Under the pieces are notes generated by a model, which did not search any database, had not been told where the DNA came from, and saw only the letters and a program-made list of their open reading frames with translations. The translations under genes were made by a program, and so were the position numbers. Shown piece by piece: positions 44,396-52,386 of a DNA stretch of 64,000 nucleotides. Position 1 is the first letter of the stretch; each line of letters begins with the position of its first letter. Origin of the DNA: CAIQPV01 sp963719855 (GTDB lineage Bacteria > Pseudomonadota > Gammaproteobacteria > Burkholderiales > Gallionellaceae); assembly GCA_963719855.1 (NCBI GenBank), contig CAVRDK010000007.1, positions 1-64,000 on the forward strand, written 5' to 3'.

Positions 44396-46114
44396 GCTAC
44401 GCGACAGTAATTGAAGGTAACGCTCACGATCTTGCTCATTCAGCCCCTGCACAGAGCCTCCTGCCTTTTCAAGCAAAGCCTGCGATTCCTGCTTGCTCTG
44501 CCCCTCGCGCTGCTTGGCTAACATGCCGTTAAATTCCGCCGCCACGTCAAACTCATCGCCCCACTGCATGATGTCGGCCTCGGCTGAGGCCAACACTGCT
44601 TCGTGCGGAGTGCCCTGAAATTGCTGGATGATGGCGGCAGTGCTGACGGCAAAATCCTGCTCGCGCAAATAGTCGACCAGCGCTGTCACCGTTGCCGCCT
44701 CATTCCCATCCATGCTCCATTCGACTGGCAGCTCGCGCGCCAGTTCCGGCTTTGCCAGCAGACAACGCAGCAATGCGCGCAAACCGGGGAATGCATTGCG
44801 CGGCGCCTTTTGCGGCGCACGCCGCGCAGGCGCACCGACCGGTTTGATGGCGTACAAACCCTCCAACTCGGCCTGAGTGATGCCCGCCAGCGCCGCCACT
44901 TCCTTGCGCAGCAGCAGCGCAGTGGTGGGTGCTGCAATGGCGGTCAGCAAAGGCTTGGCGCGCTCCAGCAAGGCGCTACGCCCCTCCTGCGTCTTCAAGT
45001 CAACCTGCGCGGATAGTTCACGCAACAAGTAGCCTGACAGCGGCAGCGCCTCCTCGCCCAGCAAGTGTTCGAAAGCCTCTTTGCCGTGTTCGCGAATATA
45101 ACTATCGGGATCATGTTCCGTAGGCAGGAACAGGAAGCGCAACTGTTTGCCATCCTGCAAATGCGGCAATGCATTCTCCAGTGCCCGCCAAGCGGCGCGG
45201 CGCCCGGCACTGTCGCCGTCGAAACAGAACACCACCTGTTCGGTCAGGCGCAGCAGCTTCTGAATATGGAACGGCGTGGTTGCCGTCCCCAGCGTGGCGA
45301 CCGCATACTCGACCCCGAGTTGCGCCAGCGCCACCACGTCCATGTAGCCTTCCACCACCAGCGCCATCTTCTCGGCACGGATGGATTTTTGCGCCTGGAA
45401 CAATCCGTACAACTCGCGGCCCTTCTCGAACAGCGGCGTTTCCGGCGAGTTCAAATATTTTGGTTCGCCCTTGTCCAGCACCCGCCCACCGAAACCGATA
45501 ATCTGCCCGCGCACATTGACGATGGGGAACATGATGCGGTCGCGGAAGCGGTCATAGCGCTTGCCCTCATCATTCTCTATCACCAGGCCAGTTTCCAGCA
45601 GGCTGGCGTCCTGATAATTCAGGAAAATACTTTCCAGATTCTGCCAACCGTCCGGCGCATAACCGATGCCGAAACGCGCCGCGATCTCGCCGGAGAGGCC
45701 GCGCCGCTTGAGGTACTCGATGGCGCGCGGCGATTGCTTGAGCTGGTCGCGGTAATAGCGTGTCGCAGACTGCATTACCTCGTACAAATCGGGCGCAACT
45801 TTGTGCTGCGCCTGCGTCGAAGCTTCGCGCGGCACGGTCACGCCGATGCTGCGCGCCAGCTCTTCCACCGCATCGACGAAGCTCAGTCCGGCGTGCTCCA
45901 TGGCAAAACCAATCGCTGTGCCATGCGCGCCGCAACCGAAGCAATGGTAGAACTGCTTGCTCTGGCTGACGGTGAAAGAAGGGGATTTTTCGTTGTGGAA
46001 GGGGCAGCAGGCCACGTAGTTGGCACCTGCTTTTTTCAGCGGGACGTAATGCTCGATTACGTCCACGATGTCGAGGCGGTTGAGCAAATCCTGAATGAAG
46101 CTTTTTGGAATCAC
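44393..46114 (-). CDS. dnaG: DNA primase DnaG
   Basis: 573 residues. CHC2 zinc finger (CPFHNEKSPSF and FYHCFGCG, residues ~36-65), TOPRIM core (LVVEGYMDVVAL, FCFDGDSAGRRA) and a C-terminal helicase-binding domain. It makes RNA primers. The stop codon lies inside a repeat element. It follows rpsU and yqeY, as in the macromolecular synthesis operon, but rpoD does not follow. Confidence 0.95.
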   Translation of the reverse strand: MIPKSFIQDLLNRLDIVDVIEHYVPLKKAGANYVACCPFHNEKSPSFTVSQSKQFYHCFGCGAHGTAIGFAMEHAGLSFVDAVEELARSIGVTVPREASTQAQHKVAPDLYEVMQSATRYYRDQLKQSPRAIEYLKRRGLSGEIAARFGIGYAPDGWQNLESIFLNYQDASLLETGLVIENDEGKRYDRFRDRIMFPIVNVRGQIIGFGGRVLDKGEPKYLNSPETPLFEKGRELYGLFQAQKSIRAEKMALVVEGYMDVVALAQLGVEYAVATLGTATTPFHIQKLLRLTEQVVFCFDGDSAGRRAAWRALENALPHLQDGKQLRFLFLPTEHDPDSYIREHGKEAFEHLLGEEALPLSGYLLRELSAQVDLKTQEGRSALLERAKPLLTAIAAPTTALLLRKEVAALAGITQAELEGLYAIKPVGAPARRAPQKAPRNAFPGLRALLRCLLAKPELARELPVEWSMDGNEAATVTALVDYLREQDFAVSTAAIIQQFQGTPHEAVLASAEADIMQWGDEFDVAAEFNGMLAKQREGQSKQESQALLEKAGGSVQGLNEQDRERYLQLLSRS

Positions 46115-46187
46115 CCCGGCTCCGCTCCCGCATCTTGTCGGCGACGATGCACCGATGAATGTTTTTGGTTAATGCGAACTACAAAAA

Positions 46188-46634
46188 TTACTGTGCCAAA
46201 CGCGCCTTTACCAGCGCTGAAACCTTGCCCATGTCAGCGCGCCCGGCCAGCTTGGGCTTGAGCAGCGCAATCACCTTGCCCATTTCCTGCGGCGACTTGG
46301 CACCGCTGGCGGCAATAGCCTCAACTACGGCTGCAGCCACTTCATCTTCACTCAACGGTTGCGGCATATAAGTCTGCAACACGGTAATTTCAAACTTTTC
46401 GGCATCGGCCAACTCCTGCCGATTGGCCGCCTCGAACTGGCTGATGGAATCGCGTCGCTGCTTGATCATCTTTTCGATGATCGCAATCACATCGGTGTCG
46501 GAAAGCTCAATGCGCTCGTCCACCTCGCGCTGTTTCATGGCGGCGAGCAACAGCCGGATAGCGCCGAGGCGCGCCGTATCCCTGGCGCGCATGGCCGTCT
46601 TCATGTCTTCGGTAATTTGCTGCTTCAAACTCAT
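46188..46634 (-). CDS. yqeY: GatB/YqeY domain protein
   Basis: 148 residues: MSLKQQITEDMKTAMRARDT, IRLLLAAMKQREVDER and a C-terminal AAVVEAIAASGAKSPQEMGK. The free-standing YqeY domain resembles the tRNA-binding tail of GatB; its role is uncertain. Between rpsU and dnaG on the same strand. Confidence 0.92.
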   Translation of the reverse strand: MSLKQQITEDMKTAMRARDTARLGAIRLLLAAMKQREVDERIELSDTDVIAIIEKMIKQRRDSISQFEAANRQELADAEKFEITVLQTYMPQPLSEDEVAAAVVEAIAASGAKSPQEMGKVIALLKPKLAGRADMGKVSALVKARLAQ

Positions 46635-46703
46635 AGTGGCTTCAAACTCACGGAAAAAGATACAGGCTACGCATCGATGATGCGCAGCACAAACCGCTGA
46701 AGA

Positions 46704-46916
46704 TCAATACAGCTTGGGAGGCAGAACTTGGCTGCGCAGGCGCTTGTAGTGGCGCTTCACGGCAGCAGCTAGCTTGCGCTTGCGTTCTGCGGTAGGCTTC
46801 TCGTAGAACTCACGGGCGCGCAACTCGGTTAGCAAACCGGTTTTTTCCACCGAACGCTTGAACCGGCGCATGGCCACTTCAAACGGCTCGTTTTCCTTAA
46901 CACGTACTGTTGTCAT
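46704..46916 (-). CDS. rpsU: 30S ribosomal protein S21
   Basis: 70 residues from ATG 46916: MTTVRVKENEPFEVAMRRFK and KRKLAAAVKRHYKRL, the typical S21. The longer frame to 46961 is upstream leader. First gene of the rpsU-yqeY-dnaG row. Confidence 0.95.
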   Translation of the reverse strand: MTTVRVKENEPFEVAMRRFKRSVEKTGLLTELRAREFYEKPTAERKRKLAAAVKRHYKRLRSQVLPPKLY

Positions 46917-47027
46917 GAACAAACTACCCTTCAACAAAAAATAAGGGCGCGATTCTACCAAAATAATGCGTCATTCCACAACCTGAATTTAAGGATGTCC
47001 TTAAAAAAACCTCAGCAAAAGGGGATT

Positions 47028-47837
47028 TTATCGATGTAACAAGACTTCCATCACGAATTTGGTACCCAGATAGGCCAGCAGCAGGAAGACATAGCCGCTC
47101 ATCGTCCAATGCACCGCCTTGCGCCCGCGCCAGCCATAGAAATAGTGGCCCATCAGCAGCGCCGCGAACACGCACCAGGAAACAACGCCGAACACAAACT
47201 TGTGGTTGAGTTGCCACGGCTTGCCAAACACCTGTTCGGAAAACACGACGCCGGAAAGCAAGGTCAGGGTAAGCAATACGAAGCCTGCGCCGATGATGCG
47301 GAACAACAAGGTTTCCATGGTGAGAAGCGGCGGCAGGGCTTGCAGCACACGCGGCAGCATGGCGTGATGCAGGCGCTTTTCCACCAGCGACATCAGGCCA
47401 GCATGCAAGGCCGCGATGGTGAACAGGCTGTACACCAGCATCGCCGCCATGATATGCGCATCAAAAGCAAATGAAGTGTTACTCAAGGTATGCACCGCAG
47501 GGAAAAAGGCGGGCAGCACCGAACCTACCGCCGCCAGCGGCAACACCAGAGTTTGCAAGCTGGCAATCGGGTAAAAGAAACGCGCTACCCAATACACCAG
47601 CATGGTTAGCCACAGGATCAGCGACAGCACATATACGAGGCCGAGATTCATTTCGCCGTCCATGAACAAAGTCTGATGCAACAGATAACCGTGCAGCAAC
47701 AGCGGCAACAACACAGCATGTCCAAATACCCCGTGCCTCAAAGCATTTTCACTTCCGGTCGCTTGCGCGCGAAAAAAATACGCTGCCAGGACGCCATAGG
47801 CAAGAAAAGTGACCAAATAAAGAGGAAGGTTAGACAT
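47028..47837 (-). CDS. YpjD/CcsA-like inner membrane protein
   Basis: 269 residues, eight or so membrane helices. The C-terminal half matches the cytochrome c assembly (CcsA/HemX-like) fold, but no WWD motif is visible. In many proteobacteria this gene is divergent from ffh, as here. Function unclear; possibly linked to haem or membrane protein quality. Confidence 0.85.
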   Translation of the reverse strand: MSNLPLYLVTFLAYGVLAAYFFRAQATGSENALRHGVFGHAVLLPLLLHGYLLHQTLFMDGEMNLGLVYVLSLILWLTMLVYWVARFFYPIASLQTLVLPLAAVGSVLPAFFPAVHTLSNTSFAFDAHIMAAMLVYSLFTIAALHAGLMSLVEKRLHHAMLPRVLQALPPLLTMETLLFRIIGAGFVLLTLTLLSGVVFSEQVFGKPWQLNHKFVFGVVSWCVFAALLMGHYFYGWRGRKAVHWTMSGYVFLLLAYLGTKFVMEVLLHR

Positions 47838-47906
47838 TTTTATGCAGGATGTTTTAGACTTCGCAATTCTACACTATCTACCCCGACGGGAAACAGGGAC
47901 ACCACC

Positions 47907-49259
47907 ATGCTGGATAACCTCACACAACGCCTTTCCGGCGTCATCAAAAATCTGCGCGGACAGGCACGCCTGACCGAAAGCAATATTCAGGACGCATTGC
48001 GCGAAGTGCGCCTGGCCTTGCTGGAAGCCGATGTGGCGCTCCCCGTGGTGAAGGAATTCACCACTCAGGTGAAACAAGCCGCGCTCGGCGAGGAAGTGAT
48101 CGGCAACCTGAATCCGGGGCAGGCGCTGATCGGCGTCGTGCACCGTGAGCTGACCAAGCTGATGGGCGAAGCCAACGTCGGCATCAACCTCAACACCGTG
48201 CCGCCCGCCGTAATCCTGATGGCCGGATTGCAAGGCGCGGGCAAAACTACCACCTGCGGCAAGCTGGCCAAACTGCTGCGCGAGCAGATGAAGAAAAAAG
48301 TACTGATGGTCAGTTGCGACGTGTACCGCCCCGCCGCCATTGAGCAACTGCGCACCTTGGGGCAACAACTGGAAATTGATTTTTTCACCTCCGACATCAG
48401 CCAGAAGCCTGTGGACATCGCGCTGGCAGCACATGACTACGCGCGCAAGCATCACCATGACATCCTGATCGTGGACACAGCCGGACGCCTTGCGGTGGAT
48501 GCCGCGATGATGGAAGAAATCCAGCAACTGCATGCCGCGCTCAAACCCATCGAGACCTTGTTCGTAGTGGACGCGATGACCGGGCAGGATGCAGTGAACA
48601 CCGCCAAGGCTTTCGGCGAGGCACTGCCGCTGACCGGGATCATCCTCACCAAACTGGACGGCGATGCGCGCGGCGGTGCGGCGCTATCGGTGCGACACAT
48701 CACCGGCAAGCCGATCAAATTCGTCGGTGTCAGCGAAAAAATGACCGGACTGGAAGCCTTCCACCCCGAACGCATGGCTTCGCGCGTACTGGGCATGGGC
48801 GACGTGCTGTCTCTGATCGAAGAAGCGCACCGGGGAGTAGACCAGGCCGAGGCCGAGAAGTTAGCGAAGAAAGTTCAGAAGGGTCAAGGTTTCGACCTCA
48901 ACGATTTCAAGATGCAGATCGTGCAAATGCGCAAAATGGGCGGTGTCTCCGCCATGATGGATAAACTGCCCGCACAACTTTCCCAAGCCGCCGCAGGCAG
49001 CAAGATGGACGACAAAGCCATCAACCGTCTCGAAGGCATCATCAACTCGATGACACCTGCGGAGCGCACCAAACCTGAGATCATCAAAGCCTCGCGCAAG
49101 CGACGCATCGCGGCAGGCGCAGGCGTGCAAGTGATGCACGTCAATCAGATGCTCAACCAGTTCGAACAGACGCAGAAAATGATGAAGATGTTCAGCAAGG
49201 GCGGCATGGCGAAGATGATGCGCGGCATGAAAGGGATGTTGCCGGGGATGGGTCGCTAA
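47907..49259 (+). CDS. ffh: Signal recognition particle protein Ffh
   Basis: 450 residues from ATG 47907; the longer frame to 47676 overlaps the ypjD gene. N domain (LTQRLSGVIKNLRGQARLTE), G domain (GLQGAGKTTTCGKLA, DTAGRLAVD, TKLDGDARGG) and a Met-rich M domain ending GMKGMLPGMGR. It targets nascent membrane proteins with 4.5S RNA. Confidence 0.95.
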   Translation: MLDNLTQRLSGVIKNLRGQARLTESNIQDALREVRLALLEADVALPVVKEFTTQVKQAALGEEVIGNLNPGQALIGVVHRELTKLMGEANVGINLNTVPPAVILMAGLQGAGKTTTCGKLAKLLREQMKKKVLMVSCDVYRPAAIEQLRTLGQQLEIDFFTSDISQKPVDIALAAHDYARKHHHDILIVDTAGRLAVDAAMMEEIQQLHAALKPIETLFVVDAMTGQDAVNTAKAFGEALPLTGIILTKLDGDARGGAALSVRHITGKPIKFVGVSEKMTGLEAFHPERMASRVLGMGDVLSLIEEAHRGVDQAEAEKLAKKVQKGQGFDLNDFKMQIVQMRKMGGVSAMMDKLPAQLSQAAAGSKMDDKAINRLEGIINSMTPAERTKPEIIKASRKRRIAAGAGVQVMHVNQMLNQFEQTQKMMKMFSKGGMAKMMRGMKGMLPGMGR

Positions 49260-49331
49260 GCCAAGAAAAAATGCAGGTCGGCCTACTCCTTGCGGGTGCA
49301 GCCCTCCCTACGATACTTTCAAAAGCACACC

Positions 49332-50042
49332 ATGACCATCAAAGCCATCATATTCGACGTGGACGGCACGCTGGCCGATACCGAGGACGCGCACCGCATC
49401 GCTTTCAACAAAGCCTTCTCGGAAAATAATCTGGACTGGAATTGGGATATCGCGCTGTATGACAAACTGCTCAAGGTGACCGGCGGCAAGGAGCGCATCA
49501 AGTATTTCGTCGAGGGCTTTCTGCCCGACTTTGAAAAACCGGCGAACTACGACGGCTTCGTCAAACACCTGCACATAGTCAAGACCGGGCACTACACCGC
49601 CATGCTTGGCGATGGCCACATTCCTCTGCGTCCCGGCATCAAGCAACTCATCAACGAGGCACACGCGAGCGGCATCCGGCTCGCCATCGCCACTACCACC
49701 TCGCCGGAGAATGTCGCCGCGCTGCTCGAAGTGGGGCTAGGCAAAAATTGGCAAAACTATTTTGCCAGCATCGGTTGCGGCGACATCGTGCCGCACAAAA
49801 AACCCGCGCCTGATATTTACCACTGGGTGCTGAATGACTTCATCCTCGCTCCCGGCGACTGCATCGCCCTGGAAGACTCCAACAATGGCCTGCGCTCCAG
49901 CCTCGCCGCAGGCATCAAGATCTACATCACAATCAACCACTACACCCGCAACCAGGACTTTGCCGGAGCAGCAGCAGTGTTCGACGATCTAGGCGACCTC
50001 GACGCTTTTTACCATGCAACCGGCTTGCCACTTTTCAAATAG
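49332..50042 (+). CDS. HAD-family phosphatase (CbbY-like)
   Basis: 236 residues from ATG 49332. HAD motif I IIFDVDGTLADTEDAHR, motif II ATTTSPENV, and motifs III/IV VPHKKPAPDIYHWVL and ALEDSNNGL. This is close to the CbbY group, which removes the Rubisco inhibitor xylulose-1,5-bisphosphate in autotrophs. The substrate cannot be fixed from sequence. No cbb genes are in view. Confidence 0.85.
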   Translation: MTIKAIIFDVDGTLADTEDAHRIAFNKAFSENNLDWNWDIALYDKLLKVTGGKERIKYFVEGFLPDFEKPANYDGFVKHLHIVKTGHYTAMLGDGHIPLRPGIKQLINEAHASGIRLAIATTTSPENVAALLEVGLGKNWQNYFASIGCGDIVPHKKPAPDIYHWVLNDFILAPGDCIALEDSNNGLRSSLAAGIKIYITINHYTRNQDFAGAAAVFDDLGDLDAFYHATGLPLFK

Positions 50043-50072
50043 CTCATTTGCGTTTAGGATGCGGTTCTTAGT

Positions 50073-50148
50073 GGGGGTGTAGCTCAGTTGGGAGAGCGTC
50101 TGGTTCGCAATCAGAAGGTCGTCAGTTCGATCCTGATCACCTCCACCA
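50073..50148 (+). tRNA. tRNA-Ala (CGC)
   Basis: 76 bases with a complete cloverleaf. Acceptor GGGGGTG pairs with CACCTCC and includes the G3:U70 wobble that identifies tRNA-Ala. The anticodon loop TTCGCAA carries CGC, reading GCG codons. CCA is encoded. Confidence 0.95.
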
Positions 50149-50199
50149 GTTCATAGAGACCTGACTCTGAAGTTGTGCCGGAAAGCATAGAGATTTCTA

Positions 50200-50811
50200 T
50201 TAGACCTTGTCGAGGAGTGGCAAGACATACTCATCAAATACTTCACGGTTCACCAGTCCGCGAAGGGCATACGTCACTCGCCCATCTCGATCAATCACTA
50301 CAGTATAAGGGACAACCCCGCTACTGTTGCCCCATCGCTCCATCAGACCACTATTGTCAACAGGATCGGCAACCAGCACGGGGTAATTGATCTCCAGAGT
50401 ACGCTGTACATTGCGCAGCTTCTTTTCCTCATCCAGTCCCACCCCGATTATTTGTAGCCCCCGTGCTTTGTACTGTTCCTGATAGGCAACAAAATCGGGT
50501 ATTTCGTACAGACACGGGGAACACCAGCTAGCCCAGAAATTGATTACGATCACCTTCCCATTCCAATCCGCCAGGCTGTGTCTTACCCCATCCAGTCCCG
50601 TCAAAGAGAGGGATTTCATCTTGCTCTCTTTATCTGCTTTCGATGGCAGCGTCTTCGAAGTTATCGCTGCCGTGGACTGCTTGGGTGCAATGGCAACGGC
50701 ACCGTCCCTGCTGCTCTGACCGGGGTCGTTTCCGGCAAAAGCCACTCCAGCCGCAACAACAGCCGCAAGTATAAAAGGACTGTTTTTAAGAATTGTCCTG
50801 GAAATTGTCAT
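50200..50811 (-). CDS. TlpA/ResA-like thioredoxin
   Basis: 203 residues with an N-terminal signal or anchor (FILAAVVAAGVAFA) and a thioredoxin fold with INFWASWCSPCLYEIP and VVPYTVVIDRDGRV. Such periplasmic proteins reduce cysteines of apocytochromes or other targets. It lies five bases after the ppiC-like gene and downstream of multihaem cytochromes, so a role in their maturation is plausible. Confidence 0.85.
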   Translation of the reverse strand: MTISRTILKNSPFILAAVVAAGVAFAGNDPGQSSRDGAVAIAPKQSTAAITSKTLPSKADKESKMKSLSLTGLDGVRHSLADWNGKVIVINFWASWCSPCLYEIPDFVAYQEQYKARGLQIIGVGLDEEKKLRNVQRTLEINYPVLVADPVDNSGLMERWGNSSGVVPYTVVIDRDGRVTYALRGLVNREVFDEYVLPLLDKV

Positions 50812-50816
50812 CGCGC

Positions 50817-52112
50817 CTACTTTTCTGTTTGTTTTGGCGCATTCTCATCACGCGCCTTGATCACTTTCCACGACACCTTATAGCGCCGCTCCAACTCACC
50901 CAAGTAGGGTGGAAGATTTTCATTGATGATCATCTGCCTGATACGATCATGTACTTCCGCGTATGTTTTCTGCCCTTTGGCTTGACGCTCAAGAATCATC
51001 AGCAGATGAAACCCCGCCTTTGTCTCAATTACTTCACTGAGCTGGTCATTTTCCAGCTTGCCTAATGCTTTTTCGAGTTCCGGCATTCCATGTCCTGCGA
51101 CAACCCAGCCCATATCACCATTTTGTTTTTTTCCAACCGGATCGATACTTACTTCGCCTGCCAGGGTAAACAAGCTTTCACCATTAAGGATTCGTGTCCG
51201 CAAGGCTTCGGCCTCTTTACGCGTGCTCACCACCAACTGGCCGATATGAAGACGCTCCGGGATCATGGCTACCTCTGGATGCTTGTCAAACCATTCATGC
51301 ATGGTCTTCTCATTCGGAATCCATTCCTTGGTTTTGGTTTCCATCATGACAGCCGGCAGTTGTTCGCTCTGGTATTGTTTCAACTTGTCGTCGATATTGA
51401 CGCCTTCTTTTTCAGCTGCTTTTGCAACCAATAGCAATTCGCCGCGATTGTAGAGGTGTTCCTTCACCCATTCAGGGTTCGGTAGTGTCGGATATTCATT
51501 GACATCGACAATATCGGCGTATTTGATCTTGAAACTGTTCCCTTCCATCAGCACGGTATCCGCTTTGACCCCTGCTTTTATACGGTCCTCATGCAACTTG
51601 GTTTTGTCATGCTGCAGCATGTTGCGCAAGGTGGTCACTTTAAAGGTCTGATACTGCTGAGCAACGTATGCCGACTTGGCCGCAGTCAAGCCTTCATTAT
51701 TGCCCTTGTACTGATGCTTCATTGCAGCCAGTGTATCCGCCGGAATTACGATGCGTTCACGCAGCTTATCCATATAGAAACGATAAAGCAGTCCAAGGCG
51801 GAATTCTTCAATGCCTTGTTGATATGCCTTGGATTTGTCCAAACCCAGTCTTCGTGCTTCAAGCGCCAATAGGCGCGCAGCAACCAATCGCCGTAGCATA
51901 TCTCCACGCAGACCAGCCTGATCATTCTCATCCATCGAAGCCTGCTGAGTTTCAAAAGGCGAACTGGCCATTGCAGAATTCAGGTCGTCGGAGGTGACTT
52001 GTTGTGTGTCAATCGTAACCAGCACCTGCGACGTAGCGTTTGCCTGAAGCGGAACGGTTGTAAGCACTAAAGCTAACATCAGAATCTTAAGCAAATATCT
52101 ATCAATTTTCAT
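50817..52112 (-). CDS. PpiC-type peptidyl-prolyl isomerase (SurA/PrsA-like)
   Basis: 431 residues. A signal peptide (LMLALVLTTVPLQANA) is followed by a helical chaperone region and one parvulin domain (RLHIGQLVVSTRKEAEAL, SIDPVGKKQNGDMGWV, AGFHLLMILE). It would help fold periplasmic or exported proteins, here perhaps the seven-haem cytochrome upstream. It is coupled to the thioredoxin gene downstream. Confidence 0.87.
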   Translation of the reverse strand: MKIDRYLLKILMLALVLTTVPLQANATSQVLVTIDTQQVTSDDLNSAMASSPFETQQASMDENDQAGLRGDMLRRLVAARLLALEARRLGLDKSKAYQQGIEEFRLGLLYRFYMDKLRERIVIPADTLAAMKHQYKGNNEGLTAAKSAYVAQQYQTFKVTTLRNMLQHDKTKLHEDRIKAGVKADTVLMEGNSFKIKYADIVDVNEYPTLPNPEWVKEHLYNRGELLLVAKAAEKEGVNIDDKLKQYQSEQLPAVMMETKTKEWIPNEKTMHEWFDKHPEVAMIPERLHIGQLVVSTRKEAEALRTRILNGESLFTLAGEVSIDPVGKKQNGDMGWVVAGHGMPELEKALGKLENDQLSEVIETKAGFHLLMILERQAKGQKTYAEVHDRIRQMIINENLPPYLGELERRYKVSWKVIKARDENAPKQTEK

Positions 52113-52160
52113 TCGATCAATTCTTTCTTCGTTAAAGTGAAGCTGCTTCTGATGCGATAT

Positions 52161-52281
52161 GCCATTTCAAACCTGAAAAATAACATGTTGGAGTAGAGGA
52201 CTCCCGACAACGCCAAAGATTATCGGATGGGGGCCGTTCCCACAATTGAAATTTATCTTGTTTCAATTAGAAATGGAATTA
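52161..52281. repeat. Diverged copy of the 44.3-kb inverted-repeat element
   Basis: Shares ACATGTTGG, CCCACAATTGAAATT and the end AATTAGAAATGGAATTA with 44306-44395, with about 30 extra bases inside. Left end degenerate. It lies between the heptahaem cytochrome and ppiC genes. Confidence 0.65.
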
Positions 52282-52315
52282 ATAACGTAATTCCTACCAA
52301 AATCGGAACATAAGC

Positions 52316-52341
52316 AAATCGGGGGCAGATGCCCCCGATTT
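52316..52341 (-). terminator. Hairpin after the heptahaem cytochrome gene
   Basis: Perfect 11-bp stem AAATCGGGGGC / GCCCCCGATTT with a 4-base loop, 46 bases beyond the stop. The U-run is short, so it may be an attenuating rather than a full terminator. Confidence 0.6.
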
Positions 52342-52386
52342 GTTTAAATCATCACTGATTTATCCTGCCTGGCAAGTCATACCTGA

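Noticed and set aside
45065..46261. 398-codon plus-strand ORF opposite dnaG
   Set aside because: Shadow of dnaG; the dnaG frame has all primase motifs.
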